DNA of 6,614 nt from Spirochaetaceae bacterium. GTDB taxonomy: Bacteria; Spirochaetota; Spirochaetia; Spirochaetales_E; Spirochaetaceae_B. The position numbers and the translations under genes were made by a program. This document shows positions 6,158 through 6,614 of the stretch, piece by piece; positions within the stretch are counted from its first letter, which is position 1; the number at the start of each line of letters is the position of its first letter. Where the stretch lies: NCBI GenBank assembly GCA_003249275.1, contig QKJO01000054.1, positions 1 to 6,614 on the forward strand. The letters run 5' to 3'. The notes under the pieces were generated by a model. That model made no database searches, was not told the DNA's origin, and worked only from the letters and a program-made list of their open reading frames with translations.

Positions 6158-6159
6158 CA
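6146..6159. promoter_or_regulatory. Operator 1 (LacI-type palindrome)
   Basis: TGTTGTATGCAACA is a 14-bp inverted repeat with a single mismatch (TGTTGTA against TGTTGCA). It sits over the -35 of the repressor gene and 14 bp upstream of the -35 of the dehydrogenase promoter. It shares GCAACAAA with operator 2. Confidence 0.7.
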
Positions 6160-6173
6160 AAGATAAACAGAAC

Positions 6174-6202
6174 TTGACATTATTGCACGCAACAAATAAC
6201 AT
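6174..6202 (+). promoter_or_regulatory. Promoter of the short-chain dehydrogenase gene
   Basis: A perfect TTGACA (6174-6179) and TAACAT (6197-6202; four of six) are 17 bases apart. The predicted transcript start is near 6209, leaving a short leader with the ribosome-binding site at 6213-6219. The spacer contains operator 2, the classic place for steric repression. An in-frame ATG at 6174 overlaps the -35 itself and is therefore not the gene start. Confidence 0.7.
6181..6194. promoter_or_regulatory. Operator 2 (LacI-type palindrome)
   Basis: TATTGCACGCAACA matches operator 1 at 11 of 14 positions and continues with AA as operator 1 does. As an inverted repeat it has two mismatches, so it may be the weaker site. 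The centres of the two operators are 35 bp apart, a little over three helical turns, so two repressor dimers could lie on nearby faces. Confidence 0.65.
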
Positions 6203-6224
6203 GACGGCATCAGGGGAGGACGTT

Positions 6225-6608
6225 ATGAATACTCGGAACAGGGTTGTACTTGTAACTGGATCAAGCAGGGGCATCGGCAGAGGCATTGCCGTGGAACTGG
6301 CAAAAAAAGGCTACGATGTGGCCGTCAACTATGCAGGCAACAAAGATGCCGGTGAGGAAACGGTCCGGCTCTGCTCCGAGGCTGCCGCGGAAAACGGATA
6401 CCAGTGCCGGTTCAAAGCCTTTCCGGGGGATATCTCCCACGGAGAAAGCAGAAAAGAACTCCTGAAAGAAGTTATAAACTTTTTCGGTGATCTCCACGGG
6501 CTTGTAAACAACGCCGGCATCGCCCCTAAAGAACGCCGGGATATCCTGGAAATGGAGGAAGACGCCTGCGACAGACTGATCGGCACCAACCTCAAGGGTT
6601 CCTTCTAG
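6225..6608 (+). CDS. Short-chain dehydrogenase/reductase, FabG-like, interrupted by TAG
   Basis: The start is the ATG five bases after GGGGAGG (6213-6219). The frame carries the cofactor motif TGSSRGIG (11-18), NNAG (95-98) and the structural Asn of TNLKG (121-125), then stops at TAG after 127 residues. The family usually has about 250 residues, and the catalytic Ser and Tyr-x-x-x-Lys lie in the missing half, so this product cannot be active. The bases after the stop, ATGAGC, would read Met-Ser in the same frame. With TTG instead of TAG the line would be GSFLMS, close to the usual family sequence after NLKG. A single-base nonsense change or sequence error is therefore likelier than a frameshift. 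By family it oxidises or reduces a hydroxyl/keto group with NAD(P)(H); beside a LacI repressor, a role in sugar or sugar-acid breakdown is likely. Confidence 0.85.
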   Translation: MNTRNRVVLVTGSSRGIGRGIAVELAKKGYDVAVNYAGNKDAGEETVRLCSEAAAENGYQCRFKAFPGDISHGESRKELLKEVINFFGDLHGLVNNAGIAPKERRDILEMEEDACDRLIGTNLKGSF

Positions 6609-6614
6609 ATGAGC

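Noticed and set aside
6174..6224. Upstream ATG giving the dehydrogenase 17 more residues
   Set aside because: That ATG overlaps the -35 and the added codons cover the operator and ribosome-binding site. The strong GGGGAGG and the normal family start point to 6225.
6603..6614. TTCTAGATG at the window end resembling a cloning junction (XbaI site before an ATG)
   Set aside because: A single six-base site occurs often by chance, the reading continues in frame as family-like Met-Ser, and no vector or linker sequence is visible.

Overview
The window reads as ordinary bacterial chromosome with moderate, roughly balanced GC. It carries six recognisable genes, one possible tiny gene, and no RNA gene, insertion sequence or CRISPR array that I can see. 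The mix (an extracytoplasmic flavin reductase lipoprotein beside a CitA/DcuS-type sensor kinase, a LuxR regulator with a multi-pass membrane N-terminus, and a LacI regulator divergent from a short-chain dehydrogenase) suggests an anaerobic or facultative bacterium, and a spirochaete would fit. That taxonomic guess is inference from gene style only and is weak.

Left part (1-3091, all minus strand): a 573-residue lipoprotein carries an FMN-attachment domain and a fumarate-reductase-like FAD domain with the catalytic residues intact. It is followed by a good minus-strand terminator and then by a DcuS/CitA-family sensor histidine kinase that runs off the left edge. The pair looks like an extracytoplasmic electron-acceptor module with a local sensor. 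The sensor appears to have lost both arginines that bind the dicarboxylate in DcuS, so its ligand may not be a C4-dicarboxylate.

Middle (3092-5114): a compact divergent region holds two near-identical ribosome-binding sequences facing opposite ways, which form a perfect 10-bp inverted repeat. It also holds a possible 26-codon hydrophobic peptide gene and a TGaTATAAT extended -10 placed so that the mRNA would begin at the ATG of the next gene. That gene encodes a seven-helix membrane protein ending in a LuxR DNA-binding domain. It is followed 92 bases later by an unrecognised eight-helix membrane protein whose ribosome-binding site may be masked by a leader hairpin. These two genes are the best candidate for an undescribed small system.

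Right part (5099-6614): a LacI-family repressor, convergent with and overlapping the membrane protein by 16 bp, is divergent from a FabG-like short-chain dehydrogenase. Between them lie two copies of a TGTTGyAyGCAACA-like operator 35 bp apart, one over the repressor's own promoter and one between the -35 and -10 of the dehydrogenase promoter. The dehydrogenase frame meets a TAG after 127 codons, before its catalytic Tyr/Lys, six bases from the window end. This is either a nonsense mutation or a sequence error.
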